A stretch of 64,000 nt of DNA, from positions 35,367 through 99,366 of the forward strand of contig JADIIU010000046.1 of the NCBI GenBank assembly GCA_027603945.1, written 5' to 3'. The number at the start of each line of letters is the position of its first letter. Positions within the stretch are counted from its first letter, which is position 1. Origin of the DNA: Terramyces sp. JEL0728 (taxonomy: Eukaryota > Chytridiomycota > Chytridiomycetes > Rhizophydiales > Terramycetaceae). Of the stretch, positions 59,424 to 64,000 are shown in pieces. The position numbers were made by a program, and so were the translations under genes. The notes beneath the pieces are model-generated. The model was not told the DNA's origin and searched no databases. It saw nothing but the letters and a program-made list of their open reading frames with translations.

Positions 59424-59931
59424 ATGGGACTCACACACCAGTACTTTAGCAAAGAACAGGTAATCAAGATATAAATCAGATTACGGATGAATTCCTGGCG
59501 GTTGCTAGATCAGCTCTTTCCAATATCAGAAAGCATAATGTATACAGATATTAATTGTAGCCGGATGCAAGTCTCAAAGATGTTTATAAAATCGTACACG
59601 ACAACACAGATACATTTAGTAGATGAGATTAACGATAGGAAAATTAATCGAATATCTAGCCAGAGACACGCACAATTACGAACCACAAAACCTATACAAT
59701 TTTTTAACTTATGAGCAGGAATCAGAGCCGATGGTGCAGCACGAACCAGAGGAAATAATACCCTACTCTCCTCCAGCATCATTTCCAGCCGGACGGAGAA
59801 ACGGCGTTCAATTAGATCCAAACACCTTTTTGATGATTCCGCAAAGTTACAACGAGCTACTCTCCCCAAACCTACCGAGAGTTAGTACGACTAGAGTGCA
59901 ACGACAAAGTAGAGTTTTAGAAAATAGATAA
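59424..59931 (+). CDS. Unknown small protein, four exons
   Basis: Exons 59424-59459, 59480-59539, 59561-59618, 59639-59931 (introns 20, 21, 20 nt) give 148 aa. Helical first half (EFLAVARSALSNIRKHN, KLIEYLARDTHNYEPQN), Pro/Ser-rich middle and an Arg-rich end (TTRVQRQSR). Three consecutive well-formed mini-introns that keep one frame open are the main support. No family recognised. Stop 19 nt from that of TMEM231. Confidence 0.55.
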
Positions 59932-59950
59932 TATATTATTCTTTTTACAA

Positions 59951-60908
59951 TCAGTATTTTATTGGTGGGCCAAACGCTTTTGGTTTTGGCTCAATTCCAA
60001 CAATTGTAGACACCACATGCTGTCTGATAATCCCATCGTACAGCCAAAGTAAAATTGCACCTGTGAATACAAAGCAAGTGAGATATTGGATCCAACCAGC
60101 TCTCAGTACCTCCATCAGACCTGGTCTATATTGGACTGTCCAAGTCGGAATTTTTACTTTGACATTGATTGTTAATGGTTGATAATTGCTTGGCCCGTTC
60201 CACAAAACCTTTGAGTCGAACGATGTGAAAGCTACATTAGAGCGATCATACTAGATCTTTGATGATAATTCGAAATCAGTGATTGCCAAGTAGGCTGTAA
60301 TACTGCATCAGTGATGGCGTAGTCTAAACCATCGGTCATCAGATCATGTTGAACTAAATTCAAATATCCGTCGACATAAACTGAACTTGCGGATATTGCT
60401 GATGAATAGTCGACATAGACGAGGCTCTGAGAGGTGAACCGGAATCTCGACTAGGGTTAAAATCAAGTACCGAGAGCGATATCTGTACTGGAAAGGCAAG
60501 TCTGATGTGATTTATCGATTCTGTTTGCAGTAGAGGTACCGACAAATTGAACCAGAGAGCTTCTGGTTTTCCATCTGCATTATTGTCCACGTTCCAAGCC
60601 TGTTTTAATCCAGTAATACCTTGAAACTCACCACCCGATTTGTAATTGAAAAATATTGTCCAGAATTGGTTCCCTCAAAGAGTGTAAATGGTGTATTCAA
60701 GGAGAACACTCTTGGCTGCTCTAGAAATACGTTTTGTTTTACCCAAAAAGCTACAGATTAAGCTGTAGTTACATCCGGAATATGACACTGCGAACGGGAT
60801 TAGAAGCAATCCAATTATAAATCCTAGATATACAAGCGTTGCGATGGAAAATAATTGGGTGGAATAAGTTCTGTACGAACTTGAAGTTGAATATATCTTT
60901 AACAACAT
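59951..60908 (-). CDS. TMEM231: TMEM231, ciliary transition-zone protein
   Basis: Member of the B9/MKS complex that gates the cilium base. Exons 60908-60773, 60750-60620, 60599-60471, 60450-60252, 60231-59951 (introns 22, 20, 20, 20 nt) give 291 aa (human 316). N-terminal TM (FSIATLVYLGFIIGLLLIPF), then SGSFWVKQNVFLEQPRV rejoined by splicing, WNVDNNADGKPEALWFNL, FTSQSLVYVDY, and a C-terminal TM (WIQYLTCFVFTGAILLWLYD) as in the family. ATG 60938 is an alternative start. With IFT70 it marks a flagellated organism. Confidence 0.9.
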
Positions 60909-61208
60909 TTGTTTACTTTTTACGCGTCTGCTTTTCAAATTACTGGATGCAGTTTCTACGAGGTTTGTGCCTCTATTCTACAATACCATTGTAGCTGTCT
61001 GACTTCTAAACCACTTTCTTGAAGTGAATAGTCTCCAGGTCTATGGACCACGAAAGGAACTCTTTTCGCTATAGTTGGGTACACAGCTGCAGGGATTTCT
61101 TAATGAAAGCTTGTTGGTGATATCAGTCAAGCTCAACAAGAATTTCCAAGCAAGTTTCGCAATTTGTGAATTTCAATTTCAAATTTTTTTTCATTTTCAT
61201 CTAATACA
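60909..61208. promoter_or_regulatory. Shared upstream region of TMEM231 and ATP15
   Basis: 300 nt between divergent starts. A run of T and CAATTTCAAATT-type repeats lies before ATP15; no defined motif. Confidence 0.35.
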
Positions 61209-61439
61209 ATGACTTTCTGGAAAGAAGCAGGATTAACGTACATTTCACTAATATAGATATCTTAAATATGCAAACATTGGCGCAATGACCCTTAGATCTG
61301 TATTAACCAAGGAAGCTAAAATCCAAGCATTGAAGAGAGAAGAAATTGCACTTCGTTCATCAATCTGGAAAAATGGAAAGATGGGAGAATCAGTAATTTG
61401 TAATTTATGTAGATTCCACTTGGAAAGCAAGACCTTTAA
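61209..61439 (+). CDS. ATP15: Mitochondrial F1-ATPase epsilon subunit
   Basis: Small subunit of the F1 central stalk. Exons 61209-61237, 61257-61392, 61413-61439 (introns gtacatttcactaatatag, 19 nt, and gtaatttgtaatttatgtag, 20 nt) give 63 aa, the expected size. MTFWKEAGLTYLKYANI matches the family start (W-K/R-x-A-G-L/I-x-Y), followed by a basic helix (LRSVLTKEAK) and the WKNGK ending. Only visible after splicing. Converges on TOE1 with 49 nt between stops. Confidence 0.88.
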
Positions 61440-61488
61440 GATTTCAAATAAAAATGGACTCAAACAGTACAGTTGGAATTTTATTGGG

Positions 61489-62786
61489 TTATTCTTTTCT
61501 TTTCTTCAAATGAGCTGGAGAGCATTTAGCGTACTTGCTCTTTTCCAATACCAGTGGCATTTGTTTTCCAATTAAATAAAGTCTATTCTGTGCTTTTAGG
61601 AGCAAATGTTGCTCGCTGGCTAGATAGTGTCCAAATATAAACCCAGTCATGTATGCATCAAACACAGCCGAATGTGTCTGTTTAAACAAACCGCCTGCTA
61701 TGGCTGCAACAGCTGGGTCTGTTTCAACTGGCTCTGTCTTGCTTTTCTTTGCCTTGTGTTTGCCTTCTAGATGATCAAGAATCAAATCAAGTGAGTGTGA
61801 TAGTTGGCAGTCTCTTCCTTCTTGGCAGACACCGTGGTTCTACAATCAATAAAAATTACAGCAAATTGCTCACAGAAAGGCTTGCCGGTAGAATGAGATT
61901 TTTGAATCTTTGGAGCCAGACCTGCGATTAATAAGAAATACCCATCTCCCACAGCTTCAGCGCAGTTTTAGTTGTCTTGTGTTTAATTGGCTCTTTAATT
62001 TCAACTTTGATCCACTTTTCTCCCTCCTTTTTGCGATCTTCCTGAGCTCTTTCACTATAATTTAATCCAGTATTACTATTTTCTAAACAGTAAAGACAGA
62101 AATGAAGCCTTTTCTCTCGCGATATAATCCGAAATATACTTTGTATCAAATAGTTTACCAGGAAACATTTCAGTAACATCAGCGATGAACGCAGGAAGGG
62201 TTGGTGGTAATTTGGCGTAGAACGACTGGTATAGGAACACTAAATCCAACATTCCATTATGTAAAACTACCGGACATTCTTGGCCTAGTATATCCATGAA
62301 TAAATCTAGATCAATTAACTATTACCTAAGATTAAATATTGAAATACCTCTAAAAATAGTATTGCATTGTTTGTCGTTTTGCTCCAGGATAGCATCATTT
62401 CCAGGAGAATATGGTATTCCATTTCGGAATTGATCATTGAAATCAAATCCATGTTCCACTAAAAATGACATACTGGATGGTGAAATCATGTGTGGTAAAG
62501 TAGAAAGCATTACAAAATGAAAATTGCTCACTTTATACTTTGTGCACTCTTTATCTTCCACTAATTCAAATAATGATAGTCCAACTGCGTTTACTGCGTG
62601 TGTTTTTGCCAATTCTGCTAATGCGATATAACGGTCTTCAATGTTTTGGTCTTTTGTCCCTTTGTTTCCCAATCCAGTGAATTCTGTGTCGATAGAAATG
62701 AACTCTGCATTCGTGATTGCTAGTTTAATGGTCAGAGAGAGTGTTTGTAAATTGTGTCTGTTGACTATGGTATACTCTCCCTTCAT
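61489..62786 (-). CDS. TOE1: TOE1-like 3'-5' exoribonuclease (CAF1/DEDD family)
   Basis: Deadenylase; human TOE1 trims 3' ends of snRNAs and other small RNAs in Cajal bodies. Exons 62786-62348, 62305-62077, 62054-61942, 61921-61860, 61839-61489 give 397 aa. DEDD residues: SIDTEFTGLGNK (D, E), NGMLDLVFLYQ (D), LFDTKYISD (D). A CCCH zinc finger is rebuilt across intron 61840-61859 (CEQFANHGVCQEGRDC...SH), and the C-terminus AVFDAYMTGFIFGHY...VYLIGK-type closing block matches TOE1. Introns are 42 (two mini-introns abutting), 22, 20 and 20 nt. An active snRNA-processing enzyme is of interest given the introns. Confidence 0.93.
62306..62347 (-). other. 42-nt intron built like two abutting mini-introns
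   Basis: Read on the minus strand: a complete 22-nt intron (62326-62347; GTATTTC...TTTAATCTTAG) directly followed by a complete 20-nt intron (62306-62325; gtaatagttaattgatctag). Removing both, and only both, joins NTIFR to DLFMDILG in frame. Removing either alone shifts the frame or hits a stop. Confidence 0.75.
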
Positions 62787-63173
62787 TCTGTAGATCAAAA
62801 ACAAAAAGTTAAAAAAACTAAAGTTGAATCAAATTCACATTCAAATTCAGCAAGGAAATATGTTTGTTATGTAATTAAATTTGCAGCAATAGAAAGCATC
62901 GGGGCTATCCAGGATCCATGCAGATCGGTCATGTTTCTGGAATAGACAGTAGTTACACATTCAGTCTGATTACTGAGCTAATCTGAAAGTTGTAGGCTAT
63001 CAAATTCGCGAATTACATGGCAAGAAATAATTTAAAACAGTGCAAATTGATGTGTTCATTCCTATTCCAATCAGGCTATGCGGCCACAATGATTTAATAT
63101 GGTAAATTAATACGTCGGAATTAGTATCCTCCAAACGAGAAAAATCGCGTTCTTTAGTCCATCATTAGGTAGT
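62787..63173. other. Intergenic, divergent
   Basis: 387 nt, AT-rich, between the TOE1 start (-) and the GPCR start (+). No gene or repeat recognised. Confidence 0.4.
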
Positions 63174-64000
63174 ATGTCTTTTGGTCTAGCACAAAGTCAC
63201 GTAATTCAACTTGTATCTAAAGTCAGTTGCGGAATAGGAATACTTGGTACATTTTTGACTTTGCCTTATTTTGTATCAAATCAGATAAGCTTGAAGACTC
63301 CTATCGGAAAACTAACGTTTATCATCTGGTTAAAGGACTTTCAAGACACGCTTATGCGACTGATAGGCAATACTGCTATTTTTCCTATACAGTCCAACTA
63401 CTTGCTTTGCTCTATTCAAAGCATAAGTGGTACATTTGCGAGCAACGTAGATGTTACCGCTAACGCTGTCATAGGGTTCTGGGCATTTTATCTCTTTTAT
63501 ATAGGCGGTAATAGGGAAATACTAATGCGGTCTCAAACTTTAATCGTCATTGCCATATACACGTTTTCTTTTGTAATGGCAATAATACCGCTCTTCTCTG
63601 GTAAATCCGATCTCTTTGGCGGAGTGTATTGGTGCTGGCTGACTACAAAGTACGCTGAGTATCAGTTTTACACTCTGTATCTATGGGTCTGGATTGTGAC
63701 TGGACTTAACATTATGTCGGCTGTTTTCACATTCTACAATATCCAGCACAAGCAAGTCGGGTCAAGGATTATTGTTCGATTGTTTTCTTATTTGATTGTA
63801 TACATCATTGCTTGGGCTCCAACTTCTGCTTACCGGATTTCATTCTATATATATGGTAACGCGCCATTCGCTCTGACAATGCTTCACTACTCAGTTATGC
63901 CGATAAGAGGCATGCTACACTATTTTTGTCTCTTGATTGGATTCCAGATCAAGTACGACGTATGCGATTCGTCAGCTCCGAATGGATTTTGTGAAAGCCA
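63174..64000 (+). CDS. Seven-TM receptor, class E/cAMP-receptor-like (3' truncated by window)
   Basis: Open frame from ATG 63174 to the window end, at least 275 aa. Six to seven hydrophobic segments; a Cys at the start of TM3 (LLCSIQ) and a second-loop Cys in GGVYWCWLTTKYAE, the arrangement of Dictyostelium cAMP-receptor-like and fungal Git3-like GPCRs. Late motifs YIIAWAPTSAYRI and PIRGMLHYFCLL fit TM6-TM7. A 21-nt GT-AG stretch at about 63431-63451 could be an in-frame intron, but its branch site is poor. The ligand is unknown and the C-terminal tail lies outside the window. Confidence 0.72.
   Translation, partial: MSFGLAQSHVIQLVSKVSCGIGILGTFLTLPYFVSNQISLKTPIGKLTFIIWLKDFQDTLMRLIGNTAIFPIQSNYLLCSIQSISGTFASNVDVTANAVIGFWAFYLFYIGGNREILMRSQTLIVIAIYTFSFVMAIIPLFSGKSDLFGGVYWCWLTTKYAEYQFYTLYLWVWIVTGLNIMSAVFTFYNIQHKQVGSRIIVRLFSYLIVYIIAWAPTSAYRISFYIYGNAPFALTMLHYSVMPIRGMLHYFCLLIGFQIKYDVCDSSAPNGFCES

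Noticed and set aside
63431..63451. In-frame 21-nt intron in the terminal GPCR gene
   Set aside because: GT...AG borders fit but there is no TTAAY/CTAAY-like branch site, and removal would shorten a TM segment.
1..64000. Stop-codon reassignment, frameshifts or pseudogenes to explain why most conserved genes are cut by TAA/TAG
   Set aside because: Every interruption in a conserved gene falls inside a 19-23 nt GT...AG stretch with a branch-like site, and removing it restores both frame and family motif. True stops at gene ends are normal TAA, TAG and TGA.

Overview
The window is nuclear DNA of a eukaryote. It is very gene-dense, with about 40 protein genes on both strands, gaps often of 10-60 nt, and no rRNA, tRNA or CRISPR seen. 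Several genes are typical of fungi: CDC24 with a C-terminal PB1 domain, an Avo1/SIN1 TORC2 subunit, Bfr1, Nce101, SH3-tailed membrane receptors, and malate synthase ending in a peroxisomal SKL. Others occur only in organisms with a cilium or flagellum: IFT70, the transition-zone protein TMEM231, and a large EF-hand protein of the EFCAB6 kind. The best inference is an early-diverging zoosporic fungus or close relative (chytrid, blastoclad, aphelid or rozellid grade). No species is claimed.

The dominant feature is the introns. Almost every gene is broken by very short spliceosomal introns. I reconstructed about 105; all but two are 19-23 nt, with 20 nt the commonest. They start with GTA (rarely GTG, GTT or GC), carry a branch-like TTAAT/TTAAC/CTAAC about 5 nt from the end, and finish in NAG. 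Removing them restores family motifs (QVEHH in the desaturase, PTS1 SKL in malate synthase, HPEL in IFT70, FRKYE in TOE1), and each spliced gene sums to a whole number of codons. Two are exceptions: a 42-nt intron in TOE1 that looks like two complete mini-introns end to end, and a 64-nt candidate in the nucleoporin.

Layout. 0.4-7.5 kb: cytochrome-b5 front-end desaturase (+), then a large NUP214/159-like FG nucleoporin with RanBP2 zinc fingers (-). 7.8-15.6 kb: coiled-coil PAS sensor (+), ankyrin-like protein (-), TSTD2-like rhodanese (+), SBDS (+). 15.7-20.2 kb: three tandem secreted-ectodomain/TM/SH3 receptor-like genes (-). 20.9-28.0 kb: mitochondrial carrier, V-ATPase RNASEK/subunit f, STUB1/CHIP, SGNH hydrolase, EF-hand protein, TMEM198-like protein, malate synthase. 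28.6-36.1 kb: a large NBAS/Sec39-like protein and CDC24. 36.4-43.3 kb: F-box/ankyrin protein, EFCAB6-like flagellar protein, Nce101, glutamate-cysteine ligase. 43.4-47.3 kb: 7TM protein, mitochondrial carrier with a C-terminal EF-hand, LITAF-like and GATA-like zinc proteins. 47.4-55.6 kb: IFT70, BFR1, two tandem LtrA-family membrane proteins, CCDC124. 55.6-64 kb: SIN1/AVO1, two unknown genes, TMEM231, F1-ATPase epsilon (ATP15), TOE1, and a class-E-like GPCR cut by the window end.

The genes are mostly unrelated housekeeping functions. Two themes recur: polarity and TORC2 signalling (CDC24, SH3 receptors, SIN1, GPCR) and the flagellum (IFT70, TMEM231, EFCAB6-like).
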